A stretch of 64,000 nt of DNA from Leptolyngbya sp. PCC 7375 (GCF_000316115.1 NZ_JH993797.1:1598486-1662485); one strand, 5' to 3'; shown: positions 25,633 through 35,301, counted from the first letter of the stretch. Made by a program: numbers and translations. Notes: a model not told the origin generated them from the letters alone.

Positions 25633-27887
25633 CGTTTGATGCAGACACCCTTTACAGACTGTTGCCCGCCATTTATCGCATCCGTGATGTCGATCAAGGA
25701 GAACCCCTGAAGGCGTTGGTTCAGGTATTGGCAAGGGAAGTGGCCGTTCTAGAAACGGATTTGGAACAGCTTTATGATGACCAGTTTATTGAAACCTGTG
25801 CTGAGTGGGTGGTGCCCTACATTGGCGATCTGATTGGGAATCGTCCCCTTTATACTAATCTGCCTGAATTTCCCAGTAATCGTGACCAGGTAGCAAATAC
25901 CATCGGCTATCGCCGTCGTAAGGGTACGGCAGCCATGTTAGAACAACTGGCTCGAGATGTAACCGGGTGGCCAGCTCGGGTGGTGGAGTTCTTTGAGCTG
26001 TTGTCAACCACCCAGTACATGAACCATGTGCGACAGCACAATCTCGTGACTCCTGACCTGCGCCGCTGGCAGGAGTTGACCTATCTTGGCAGTCCCTTTG
26101 AAACAACACCCCACCTGGCCGAAATGCGACGGATTGCCTCTCAGCGAGGACGGTATAACATTCCCAATATTGGTCTACATTTGTGGCGGTTACAGCCCTA
26201 TACCCTTAGTCTTTTTCTGAGCGCTGCCCGGCCCGTAGTCCCCCTAGCCGATGGCCGCTACCGGTTCCATCCAGTAGGGCTAGATGCCCCTCTATTTAAC
26301 CCGCCTTTACCAGAAATTTTGTTTACCCTGGCCGCCCCGATTAATGTGCCGGAGCCCTTGCCTCGTCGTGTGCTCTATGAGGAGCTGGAGGCCTGGCGAC
26401 AGGCCATTGCCAATGGTCAATCGTTTCAACCTGAGTACTTTGCTACGGGTGATTCCAGTCAGACTGGGGCTCGACAGCCGGTATTTGAGATTGTTGTTGT
26501 GGACAATGGTGTAGAAACATCTATTCCCCCTGAAGAAATTCTCATCTGTAATCTTGCTGATTGGCGACGTCCACCCACAACAAAATCTTATCAGCCCTCT
26601 GATCCAGACCAGGCTCCAGTCTCGCTGCCAATTCAAGTGGCTGTGGATCCCTTGCTTGGGCGCATCTCTTTCCCACCAGGGGTAGTCCCGGAACAGGTTA
26701 ATGTCGGCTACACCTATGGCTTTAGTCACGATGTGGGTGGGGGTCCCTACGACCGTGGAGACTCCGTTTTTCCCCTGTTGGAGCGTCCGGTCACCTGGCA
26801 GCGGGGCGTGAGTCTCACTGCTGATCCTGCCGATGCCGATGTAGTGCCTACTATAAGTGAGGCTATTAACCAGTGGAATGCTCGGCCCCCTGGCAGCTTT
26901 GGTGTTATTGCCATTATCGACAGTCAAACCTATGCAGAAGACTTTCCCACCATTAATATTCCTGAAGGGAGTCAGTTGTTAATCGTAGCGGCAGACTGGC
27001 CCCTGGTGCCCATACCGGATTCACCATTACTGCAGCGCCAGCTGGGAGACTTAGCACCAGAATTCTTGCGTCCCCATTTACAGGGTGGCCTGACGATAGC
27101 AGGAACTGCTCCCGACGGCAACGACAGCCCAGGCGAGTTGTTTGTGAATGGTCTTTGGATAGAGGGTTCACTCACGGTGCAGCCAGGCAATTTGAATCGA
27201 GTTCAATTAGATCACTGTACCCTGGTTCCCTTTACTACCACTGAACCGGTACCCCGTAGTCTGGCTGTTCAGGCTGATAATTCGTTGCTGACTGTCCAAT
27301 TGAACCATGGGATGATAGGTCCCGTTACTATTGCTGAAACGATTGAAGAGCTGAGGCTGGTGACCAGTTTGGTGGATGGAGGAGGAGATGTTGCGATCGC
27401 AGCCCCCGACACCCCCACCCATATCCAAACCAGTACCCTTTTAGGCACCACCACCATGCGTAGTCTTGAAGCCAGTAACAGCATCTTTACCCACACAGTT
27501 ACCGTTCAGCGCCGCCAGGTAGGCTGTGTTCGATTCTCGTCACTACCATTAAATTCACAAGCCCCCCGTCGCTACCAATGTCAGCCCAACTTAGCTCTGG
27601 CCGCCCTGGCCAAACAACTCAACCTGCCAGCCATCGAAGACCCCGACCAGCAAGCCCAGATAGAACGACAGCTATCTCCCCAATTTACCTCACGACGCTA
27701 TGGCGATCCGGCCTATGGTCAACTGAGTCAGCGCTGTGCAGAGGCAATTCGTCGGGGAGCCGATGACGAAGCCGAAATGGGAGTATTTCATGATCTTTAT
27801 CAACCCCAACGAGAGACTAATTTACGAGTGCGATTGGACGAATATCTACGCTTTAGCTTAGAAGCTGGCATTTTTTATATCACCTAG
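25629..27887 (+). CDS. Phage tail protein I (gpI)-like baseplate protein with beta-strand-rich C-terminus
   Basis: The 752-residue protein's N-terminal 170 residues are gpI-like: Y-R-L-L-P-A-I-Y-R-I-R-D, L-Y-D-D-Q-F-I-E-T, V-V-P-Y-I-G-D-L-I-G, and Y-R-R-R-K-G-T-A-A-M-L-E-Q. P2 gpI joins wedge to fibre. The remainder is much longer than phage gpI and seems rich in short beta strands (about 430-640), perhaps a partial beta-helix. Position after the two J proteins fits a baseplate periphery component that carries the DUF6519 protein. The start overlaps the previous stop by 4 nt; the stop codon lies inside a tandem repeat. Confidence 0.8.
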   Translation: MTFDADTLYRLLPAIYRIRDVDQGEPLKALVQVLAREVAVLETDLEQLYDDQFIETCAEWVVPYIGDLIGNRPLYTNLPEFPSNRDQVANTIGYRRRKGTAAMLEQLARDVTGWPARVVEFFELLSTTQYMNHVRQHNLVTPDLRRWQELTYLGSPFETTPHLAEMRRIASQRGRYNIPNIGLHLWRLQPYTLSLFLSAARPVVPLADGRYRFHPVGLDAPLFNPPLPEILFTLAAPINVPEPLPRRVLYEELEAWRQAIANGQSFQPEYFATGDSSQTGARQPVFEIVVVDNGVETSIPPEEILICNLADWRRPPTTKSYQPSDPDQAPVSLPIQVAVDPLLGRISFPPGVVPEQVNVGYTYGFSHDVGGGPYDRGDSVFPLLERPVTWQRGVSLTADPADADVVPTISEAINQWNARPPGSFGVIAIIDSQTYAEDFPTINIPEGSQLLIVAADWPLVPIPDSPLLQRQLGDLAPEFLRPHLQGGLTIAGTAPDGNDSPGELFVNGLWIEGSLTVQPGNLNRVQLDHCTLVPFTTTEPVPRSLAVQADNSLLTVQLNHGMIGPVTIAETIEELRLVTSLVDGGGDVAIAAPDTPTHIQTSTLLGTTTMRSLEASNSIFTHTVTVQRRQVGCVRFSSLPLNSQAPRRYQCQPNLALAALAKQLNLPAIEDPDQQAQIERQLSPQFTSRRYGDPAYGQLSQRCAEAIRRGADDEAEMGVFHDLYQPQRETNLRVRLDEYLRFSLEAGIFYIT

Positions 27888-27947
27888 TGATTGTCTAGTA
27901 CCTAGTGATTATCTAGTACCTATTGATTGTCTAGTACCTAGTGATGG
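27883..27947 (+). repeat. 18-bp tandem repeat, three copies plus a partial
   Basis: The unit CCTAGTGATTGTCTAGTA occurs at 27883-27900, 27901-27918 (one change) and 27919-27936 (one change), then a partial copy. The first copy holds the stop codon of the gpI-like gene. The AGGAGG site of the next gene follows directly. Confidence 0.9.
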
Positions 27948-27965
27948 ATTTAACAGGAGGCCTCC

Positions 27966-30900
27966 ATGAAGGGAGATTTTAGTCGAGATACCTTCGATAG
28001 CACCAAGCACTACAATATGGTGCTGTTGCAGATGGGGCGCTTGTTGTTAGACTCAGACTGGGTCGAACAACAACAAATCCATCAACATCGGATTGAAACC
28101 GAAACCCGCGATGTAATTGGTCCATGTGGGACCCCTAAAGACGATCCAGGGTTTGGCATTGAGGCCATCGACAATGACGTTACCATTGGTGCTGGACGCT
28201 TTTACGTTGACGGCATTCTTTGCATTAATGAAACCGATGTCGCCTATAGTCAACAACCCGATTTACCCAATCCTGCCGATTTAAGTAGCCTGTTTGCTGA
28301 GGCCAACACCACTAACGCCATTATTTATCTGGATGTTTGGAAGCACCATATTCTGCCCATCGATGATCCTCAGATTCGCGAAGTGGCCCTGGGTGGACCC
28401 AGTACGGCAACACGCCTTAAAACCCTATGGCAAGTTAAAGCCTTGCCCATTACCGAGCCGGTCAATCAGCTCAGCTGTGAAGGTGACCTCTCCGAATGGG
28501 ATGATCTGATCGCCCCCAGCACTGGTACCCTCAATGCTCGCACTGCCGCCGCCGAAGCTACGGATAATCCTTGCCTGATTCCTCCCGGTGCGGGCTACCT
28601 GAGGTTAGAAAATCAGCTATACCGGGTGGAAATTCATACCGGTGGCGATGGCGACACTGCCACCTGCAAATGGTCACGGGACAATGGTTCAGTGGTGACG
28701 GCCATCAATCGTATGGATGGCCAGGAAATCACCGTGGCTGACTTAGGCCCCGATGATGTGCTGGGATTTGCCAAGGGGCAATGGGTGGAAGTCATAGACG
28801 ATGCGCTTGAGCTGAATGGCCAACCAGGGGAGCTATTACAGATTGACGACTTTACCAATGATGCTGCCGGTCGTCCTGTGATCGTGCTGGCTTCAGCTCC
28901 CACCCCCTTGGCCACGGGTGCCGAGTTTCCCAATGGCATTAATCCTGACTACCATCCCAAGCTACGTCGCTGGGATGGAGCAGCAACCGATGGACTGCCA
29001 GTCTCAGCAGACTGGACATCCTTAGAAGGGGGTATTCAAGTTCTGTTTTCCGAGGGTACCTATAAAACCGGTGATTATTGGCTAATTCCAGCCCGTACCG
29101 CCACGGGCCAGATCGAATGGCCGATGACCAATACCCCTGTGCCCACACCCATTCCCCAGTTGCCATTGGGGATAGACCACCACTACTGTCGGTTGGCCAT
29201 CGCCCAGTTTTTGCCCAACGCCGATGGCAATGGCGAGTTAGAAATTCTGGAGATTTGCGATCATAGCTTTTGTCCCCTGACCGAACTAGATCCTGGAGAA
29301 TCCTGCTGCACCGTTGTAGTACAACCGGGAGAAAGTATTCAAGCAGCCCTGGATTCGCTTCCCCCCCAGGGAGGATGTGTTTGCCTCAAAACGGGGACTC
29401 ATACTATCCAACAAGCGATTTGGATCCGACGCTCCAACGTTGTTCTCAAAGGAGAGAGTCCCGGCACTCGCGTGGTCCGTAATAATGGGCTTAATCTATT
29501 GCGAATTCAGCGCCTTCGCAATCAACAGGTGGCCAATATCGTCGTCCATCAAATTCGATTTGAAGCAGCCGGTATAGCCCCTGAACCTTCCAATTTATTG
29601 GATCTAACCGTAGCCGTCATTAGTAACGGCCTCAATGTGCAAGTAGACCATTGTCAGTTTGAGGTAGAGCTAGCCCAGGATAACGACAACACTGGTTCAA
29701 ACCTACCCATTGGACCCGCCTTGGGATTTGCTGTGGTCAACAGTGAACAAATTACCCTACGGGATAATGTCTTCCGTCTGATGTTTATGGGAATCTGGGC
29801 AGAAGCGATCGCAACCTGCAATTTTTCCAACAATCAGTTTATCGGCCCCACAGCCCAAATTGATGACTTTACCTACCCGGTAGGGCTGATCTGCATTTTG
29901 TTAAACCAAATAACTCCAGAGAATGTATTACTAGGTGACAATTGTCAGATCACAGATAATTTAATTCAGGATAGTTTTATCGGCATTGTTACGGGCGTTC
30001 GCAGTGACTACTGTCATATTCTCAACAATCAAATTCGTCGTCCGGCTATCCGACAGCTACCCATCGAAGAATTTGAAAATCAATATTTAGCAGGGAGCGA
30101 TCCCTATCTCTATGGGATTATCACCTACGGCAATCACTGCATGATTGCAAGTAACACAATCAATCTGGACTCTCCTTCCTGGGGGGGCATCCGAGTCTTT
30201 GGAGCCCACACCCGAGTGGAAGACAACACTATAATGTCCAATTTGGACCGAGGGCTTCAGATCGGCAACACCCAGCTACCGCTATCAATTTTCTTAGGAG
30301 AAGTTGCCGAGAACGATGATGACCCCCTGTCTGTTCTGGAACTCAATGCCAGCATTGTAAAAGGGAACAAAATCACAGGAATTCTCACCGGTATTGGCGC
30401 AGCTAATGTGGAAGGGATGGAAATTTCAGAAAACCAAATGACAGTGTCGGGGAATTTCTCTGCAGCTGTTCCCATGGGAGTGGCACTGGCCAATACCCAT
30501 CGTACCGTGGTTCAAAATAATCACATTAGTGGTGCTGAATTTGGTGTTTTTCTGTTGGGCACCCCTCCCGTCCAAGGCGTAGGTAATCGCGTACTTGACA
30601 ACCACATTAGCGATGGCACCTACGGTATTGGTGCAGTCTCAGAAACAGCCCTGGAGATTTCTGGCAACCAAATTGATAATATGACGGTGGCAGGTATTGC
30701 GGCCAGCAATTTGATTGAACATGCTTACTTAGCCAACAACCGCTTAGATCATTGTGGCTATCGACCACCCACATCTGACGCCACCAGTATTGCGGCAACA
30801 ACCGCTGTGGGCGCTGGTATTTTTATTATCTCAGTGCTAGGAGACCTGACTCTACAGTCTTCTCAGATTATCAATACAGGCATCTCACGCCAGGGAGAAG

Positions 30901-31478
30901 TAGCCGCGACAGCGGCATTTTGGGGCATTGCAATTGGCCTGGTGTTATCTTGCGATATCACTCAAAACCATGTGTTTTACAGTGATATAGAGGCTGTAGC
31001 TCAGATGAACCTGACCCCAGCCCATCGGTCGCTGTTGCTATTGGGATGGTTTGCCCCAACGAATGTTGATGTTCGTTTTCCTCAAGTCGGCAATGCCATG
31101 GTCAACGATAATATTTTTCAAGGGATTGGCTTACCCCATCTTGTCGAGTTTTTGCGTAATCCGAATGAACCTCGGGTGGGGTTTGAACAGGTTAACTTTA
31201 GTCAGAACCAATGTTTCCATTTGCGATCGCAAACCTCTCAGCCCCCTACGGATTTTATTACTAGCCGCCAAGGCAATGCGACCGTGGTGACCTGGGGACG
31301 ACACTTGGTGGTGATGGGTAATCAGGTCAAGGCTACTGATAATCCCAATTTCCCTTCCCTTGATCTATCAAATCCAGAAAGGGTTACGGTAATGGGTAAT
31401 ATTGCCAGCGGATCAATTATTAACTTTGGTTCTGGGGTTACCCCGCCGAGCCCCGGTGACTTTAATGTTTATTCATAG
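27966..31478 (+). CDS. DUF6519 protein with right-handed beta-helix (putative fibre/receptor part)
   Basis: The 1170-residue protein's first 250 residues match the DUF6519 pattern: M-K-G-D-F-S-R-D-T-F-D near the start, L-L-Q-M-G-R-L-L-L-D-S-D-W-V-E-Q, and W-S-R-D-N-G-S around residue 230. After a Cys-rich bridge (E-S-C-C-T-V-V) comes a long parallel beta-helix (about 440-1150) with repeated N-x-I and G-I-x-x-x strands such as I-R-D/N-N-x-I. In eCIS clusters these proteins follow the gpI-like gene and are the best candidates for target- or structure-binding fibres. A strong AGGAGG precedes it. Which surface it binds is unknown. Confidence 0.8.
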   Translation: MKGDFSRDTFDSTKHYNMVLLQMGRLLLDSDWVEQQQIHQHRIETETRDVIGPCGTPKDDPGFGIEAIDNDVTIGAGRFYVDGILCINETDVAYSQQPDLPNPADLSSLFAEANTTNAIIYLDVWKHHILPIDDPQIREVALGGPSTATRLKTLWQVKALPITEPVNQLSCEGDLSEWDDLIAPSTGTLNARTAAAEATDNPCLIPPGAGYLRLENQLYRVEIHTGGDGDTATCKWSRDNGSVVTAINRMDGQEITVADLGPDDVLGFAKGQWVEVIDDALELNGQPGELLQIDDFTNDAAGRPVIVLASAPTPLATGAEFPNGINPDYHPKLRRWDGAATDGLPVSADWTSLEGGIQVLFSEGTYKTGDYWLIPARTATGQIEWPMTNTPVPTPIPQLPLGIDHHYCRLAIAQFLPNADGNGELEILEICDHSFCPLTELDPGESCCTVVVQPGESIQAALDSLPPQGGCVCLKTGTHTIQQAIWIRRSNVVLKGESPGTRVVRNNGLNLLRIQRLRNQQVANIVVHQIRFEAAGIAPEPSNLLDLTVAVISNGLNVQVDHCQFEVELAQDNDNTGSNLPIGPALGFAVVNSEQITLRDNVFRLMFMGIWAEAIATCNFSNNQFIGPTAQIDDFTYPVGLICILLNQITPENVLLGDNCQITDNLIQDSFIGIVTGVRSDYCHILNNQIRRPAIRQLPIEEFENQYLAGSDPYLYGIITYGNHCMIASNTINLDSPSWGGIRVFGAHTRVEDNTIMSNLDRGLQIGNTQLPLSIFLGEVAENDDDPLSVLELNASIVKGNKITGILTGIGAANVEGMEISENQMTVSGNFSAAVPMGVALANTHRTVVQNNHISGAEFGVFLLGTPPVQGVGNRVLDNHISDGTYGIGAVSETALEISGNQIDNMTVAGIAASNLIEHAYLANNRLDHCGYRPPTSDATSIAATTAVGAGIFIISVLGDLTLQSSQIINTGISRQGEVAATAAFWGIAIGLVLSCDITQNHVFYSDIEAVAQMNLTPAHRSLLLLGWFAPTNVDVRFPQVGNAMVNDNIFQGIGLPHLVEFLRNPNEPRVGFEQVNFSQNQCFHLRSQTSQPPTDFITSRQGNATVVTWGRHLVVMGNQVKATDNPNFPSLDLSNPERVTVMGNIASGSIINFGSGVTPPSPGDFNVYS

Positions 31479-31490
31479 CCAGGAGGTTTT

Positions 31491-31787
31491 ATGGAAATCA
31501 AACGTATCGAAGATATCCTGTCAGCGCAGCAAAAATTTGCTCAGCAACTCCAGCAGCAAATGCAGCAATTTAGCCAACAAACAAGCCCTGGCAGCTTTAC
31601 CCTAGCCGACAAAAAACGTCAGCTACAACAATATGAGCAACGTTTAAATACTACAAAAAAAGCCAGAGAGGCTTCGATCTCACGGTTTGATACTGATATT
31701 CGCCGTTACGATCAGGAAATAGAACGTCTAAAACGTGAAATTCAAGCAAATGACACTGGCGGGTCTCGTAAACAGCCAGGTAGATGA
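31491..31787 (+). CDS. Small coiled-coil protein ending the injection-system cluster
   Basis: The 98-residue protein has a Gln-rich first half (Q-Q-L-Q-Q-Q-M-Q-Q-F) and a strongly helical second half with heptad spacing (residues 40-85), so a coiled coil is likely. A CCAGGAGG site lies upstream; the gene starts 12 nt after the beta-helix gene, in the same operon. I do not recognise a family. It might trimerise or chaperone the fibre protein (inference). Confidence 0.6.
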   Translation: MEIKRIEDILSAQQKFAQQLQQQMQQFSQQTSPGSFTLADKKRQLQQYEQRLNTTKKAREASISRFDTDIRRYDQEIERLKREIQANDTGGSRKQPGR

Positions 31788-31817
31788 CGATGACAACATC
31801 GTTTCACATCTTTTTTA

Positions 31818-32054
31818 ATGTATACCTTTAGGAAAGTTGGAGTAGAGTCAGCCGATACACTCACCAGGTTTTGGGCAGACACCTTTACACAGGCCTATCA
31901 AGATCTCCATACCCCAGAAAACCTTCGCACATACTGCGCTAAGAACTATTCCAACGAGGACGCAATCAGCATTTTATTGTCTGACCAGTATGCTTGCATC
32001 ATCGCCTACCGAGAACAGGTACCTGTGGGTTACTACATACTGAAATATCAGTGA
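31818..32054 (+). pseudogene. Truncated GNAT acetyltransferase
   Basis: Only 78 residues, matching the first half of a GNAT N-acetyltransferase: F-R-K-V-G-V-E-S-A-D-T-L, T-F-T-Q-A-Y-Q-D-L-H-T-P-E-N-L, then V-A-Y/A-Y-R-E-Q-V-P-V-G-Y-Y. The acetyl-CoA-binding R/Q-x-x-G-x-G/A motif, which normally follows, is missing because of an early TGA. It lies 30 nt after the coiled-coil gene and marks the border of the cluster. Confidence 0.65.
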
Positions 32055-32877
32055 TTTTCATATCCACAAAGATTGCCTAACAGTAGCTAGCAGCTCCACA
32101 ACACATTAATCGGATGCAATAATCCCATTTGTGCCAGCTACAATTCTGGCATTAGCACTCTTTCTTGTTTGCAAACTGTTGCAAAGTGCTAAGTTGTCCT
32201 CAATAAGCGTTGAAATTTCTTAAAAAACAGGCTTATTCCCCTTAAAAAATGGCCTGAAACGCTTAACCACGATAAAAAATGCCAAAAACTTAAAAAAAAT
32301 ATATCTATTCATAGTCTAAAACTGATTTATCAATCACTGCATCCCCTTCAAAACAGCTATTTCAGCTATTATTTGTCAGTCCAATAAGACTCTAAATTGG
32401 TACAAAATACTTCCATGAGCAAGGGCTTTTTTATGTTTTTTGTCATGACATAAGAAATCTCTCATATGGCTTTCATAGGACACTTACCTACAGGTGAGAC
32501 CCTTAAACAATAGTTAACCTATTCTTAATACTTATCTGATGCTCACCATATGCAATGTAATGCTAACGCTCTCTATCACTATGGTTAGGCCGCAATGGGT
32601 CTATAGCCGCAGACAGTGCTAAAAGCTGCCACATGGTTAAGAAAAATTTAAGCAGCGTTAAACATGATAGTTAATTGCGGCTCAGGGTATCCAGGAGGTC
32701 ACATTGCTTTTAATGAACCAGACGAATAAACACGTTTCATCAGTCTTCTTGCGACCAAAGCGTCAACTATCACCTCACATTGGCAAGACAGATAGATGTA
32801 GAGTCAGGAGTCAGAAGTCAGAGCCCTACTAACTTTTAACTCTTAATTCCCCACCCAGCCGCGCTTTCCCAGCTTAA
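32055..32877. other. Long AT-rich intergenic region
   Basis: No solid gene is seen. A 39-codon frame at 32713-32832 follows an AGGAGG site but runs into a repeat and is probably not functional. Stretches with short A runs occur at 32220-32300. A weak stem TTAGCACT/AGTGCTAA spans 32152-32192. Confidence 0.4.
32801..32823 (+). repeat. Short tandem heptamer-type repeat (GAGTCAG)
   Basis: Three imperfect heptamers of the GAGTCAG/AAGTCAG type stand in tandem. Similar units recur at 41525-41599. Short tandemly repeated heptamers of this kind are common in cyanobacterial genomes. Confidence 0.7.
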
Positions 32878-33699
32878 ATGCTCTACCCTACTAATATTTT
32901 TTTATCCAAAACCTCTTCCATGATCACAAAAAGAAATAAATTTCTATGCTCTCTTTATATACAGTTCAGAGGAAATTTGCCCTTAATCGGATTAATTACA
33001 GCTGTTTCAACTATTTTCTTAGGCAAGGTAGTCTTTATTCATCTCTGGTATGACGTTCCCATCGATCAGCTCACCAGGGATATAAATGCTATCGGTCGCA
33101 TTCCTGCCTATGCAGGATTTCTTTCTCAAATAGGTCTCTTCTGTTGGGCTGCTTCAGCAATGCTCTGTTTTTTTAGCGCTAACATCATTAAAACCAATGG
33201 CAATCACCACAAGATCGGGCAGTTTTTGTTGGCTTCGACGTTGCTAACCTTAATCCTCGGTCTTGATGACGCCTTCTTACTCCATGAAAAAGTTTTGCCC
33301 AAGCTAGGCATACCAGAAGGCGTCACCTATGCTAGCTATGGTGGGTTACTACTTTTTTACCTATTTAGATTTCACAAACTTATTCTTAAAACAGATTACA
33401 CACTTATAGCGATCTCACTGGCTTTCTTTGGTCTTTCGTATACATTAGATTTCGTATTAGACATAGTGTATCCTGCCGCTCCCATCCCACTCCTGACATC
33501 AGGTCAAATCTCGTATCTGCTTGAAGATGGTGCAAAATTTATCGGTATTATCAGCTGGCTTGTTTATTGCTTCCAAATTGGCAAATACTCAATTAGAGTC
33601 AGTGCAGCCAAACCAAACATTGAACTTCAAGCCTACTCTACTGACATTGAAAAACAACCAGCAAAATACAAGGATATTCATATTTATAAAGAGCGTTAA
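32878..33699 (+). CDS. Multi-pass membrane protein, function unknown
   Basis: The 273-residue protein has about six hydrophobic segments (around residues 33-55, 75-98, 115-132, 146-162, 170-192 and 212-232). Conserved-looking polar spots lie inside or next to them: L-G-L-D-D-A-F-L-L-H-E near residue 127 and L-L-E-D-G-A-K-F near residue 218, which could bind a metal or act as catalytic residues. The start at 32878 is not supported by a ribosome-binding site; an ATG at 32920 is equally possible. I do not know the family. Confidence 0.6.
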   Translation: MLYPTNIFLSKTSSMITKRNKFLCSLYIQFRGNLPLIGLITAVSTIFLGKVVFIHLWYDVPIDQLTRDINAIGRIPAYAGFLSQIGLFCWAASAMLCFFSANIIKTNGNHHKIGQFLLASTLLTLILGLDDAFLLHEKVLPKLGIPEGVTYASYGGLLLFYLFRFHKLILKTDYTLIAISLAFFGLSYTLDFVLDIVYPAAPIPLLTSGQISYLLEDGAKFIGIISWLVYCFQIGKYSIRVSAAKPNIELQAYSTDIEKQPAKYKDIHIYKER

Positions 33700-33771
33700 C
33701 GATTATACTTTTGGTCCAGTTCTTTAGTTATCCTATTAGCTCTATTGAGCACGGTGCAAAGCTTGAGCAGT

Positions 33772-35007
33772 TCATCGTATATTTGCCACGGGCTGCGCTG
33801 TGCCGCAGTGATGACAGTAGGGTAAATACTTGTATGTAGGCTGATGACAGTGATTGCACTCCTGGTGCTGATGATAGCCGCAGTGTGGACAATGGCTGTC
33901 ATGGGCCTGTAGCTTTTTGGCACACTTAATACAGCGTGACTTTTGTATACGCCCTGCAGCTTGGAGTTTAGGGTTAAAGATAAACCGTTGAGCGAACTTA
34001 ATCATGCCAAAGCCTAGCAGCGGAATCAGCAAAATGTAAATATAGCTGACCAAAAACAGAAGTCTGCCAAATAGGACGGTGACAATATTAAATACAGCGG
34101 TAAACAAGACTCCCATTTGCATAAACTCAAACGCTTTGAGAATCAATGGGATAAAAAAGATGACCAGGAGATGCCAGCTAATCAGGGCAATGAGGCCATA
34201 GCGTTTACGCTGAGCGATGGTGTAACCGCCAAAAGCCACCAAAATCAGCGGCACAAGGAAAATTGCCTGAAAAGCTAGCTGAATACTGGGATACCAGAAA
34301 CTAGCTCGGTCATACCCCTGCTCAACGGTTTGAAATGCAGAATCTTGGTTGAGCAGGGTGAGAAAAGCTGCACTTTCTGAGCTGGACAGGAGCTCATCCT
34401 TAAGGGTTGTAATTTCTGCTTTGAGGGCCGTAATCTGAGCCTCATTCTCTGTTAGTGTCGCCTTGGCCTGGGCGGCACTGGTTAGATTAATGGACTGATC
34501 ACGGGGTTGTTCTGCAATTTCTTCTAGGAGCGTAGAGTCATACTGCTGACGAATGGTGCGATTTGTATTTTCTAGGGTTGCGATCGCATCTTCCTTCCCA
34601 TTCAACTGCTCCAATCGGTTAGTATTACTGGGTTGTTTAAGGGCATCCTTAGTATCCGCGTACTGCAAACAGACGCTGTTTATTTCACCCAAACGATCAA
34701 CAGCCACCCACTCATACTGCTGCTTCAAGCCAACATTGTTTTTATCAGCTGCCCATCGGACCAGATTAAAGTCTTTATCCTCAGCAGTCTGATCACGATA
34801 GCTATCCCACTCGGCATAGCAAGGATAGACCTCAGAAGGAGACATGTACCATTGACCAATATCGTTTAAACCTATAAACACATTGGTCAAAATAAAAATA
34901 TCAATCAAGATGATGACCACTAAACTCACTTTGTTCAGCGGTTCATTATTGATAGTGCGAGAGCGATGAAAGAATCGCCGCAGGGAACGAAATAATCTAT
35001 ACAACAT
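33772..35007 (-). CDS. Membrane protein with C-terminal double zinc ribbon
   Basis: The 411-residue protein's ATG at 35007 is preferred to an open extension upstream because it places a positively charged stretch (R-S-L-R-R-F-F-H-R-S-R) just before the first membrane segment. After that segment come about 170 soluble residues with a coiled coil (L-K-A-E-I-T-T-L-K-D-E-L), three or four more membrane segments (about 240-350), and a cytoplasmic tail with four C-x2-C pairs, a double zinc ribbon. It may be a membrane-tethered regulator. It is transcribed toward the neighbouring membrane gene (convergent, 72 nt apart). No specific family was recognised. Confidence 0.62.
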   Translation of the reverse strand: MLYRLFRSLRRFFHRSRTINNEPLNKVSLVVIILIDIFILTNVFIGLNDIGQWYMSPSEVYPCYAEWDSYRDQTAEDKDFNLVRWAADKNNVGLKQQYEWVAVDRLGEINSVCLQYADTKDALKQPSNTNRLEQLNGKEDAIATLENTNRTIRQQYDSTLLEEIAEQPRDQSINLTSAAQAKATLTENEAQITALKAEITTLKDELLSSSESAAFLTLLNQDSAFQTVEQGYDRASFWYPSIQLAFQAIFLVPLILVAFGGYTIAQRKRYGLIALISWHLLVIFFIPLILKAFEFMQMGVLFTAVFNIVTVLFGRLLFLVSYIYILLIPLLGFGMIKFAQRFIFNPKLQAAGRIQKSRCIKCAKKLQAHDSHCPHCGYHQHQECNHCHQPTYKYLPYCHHCGTAQPVANIR

Positions 35008-35301
35008 GGACCTAATTGGGCAAAAGCCCCGCAAAGATAATGTGTGTCTGTGGCCTATTGTGCCACCGTGGGCAATGCATCCTCCATGAGTATCTTGCAG
35101 CCCCCTGAACCAATCACGATACCGGAGGCATAGGGCGAAGTTCATCGAAGTAATACGAAGTAAGAGCTACAAGGCTTAGCACACAGGCTGTATAAGTTCT
35201 GTGAATAGACAGAATGGCAGGCTAAAACCGTGGCTAAGATCGGGAAGAGTTCTCTGCTCAATCACGCTGAAACTCATTAACCAATAATAGCTTCGAGATA
35301 A

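Noticed and set aside
26307..26927. 206-codon minus-strand frame inside the gpI-like gene
   Set aside because: It is antisense to a supported gene and has no family features.
2326..31787. Reading the cluster as a prophage
   Set aside because: No capsid, portal, terminase, integrase or lysis genes are seen; DUF4255, AAA+, DUF4157 and DUF6519 genes point to an injection system.
32152..32192. TTAGCACTC and AAGTGCTAA arms resembling the CIRCE/HrcA operator
   Set aside because: The gap between arms is 23 nt rather than the fixed 9 nt, and no heat-shock gene follows.
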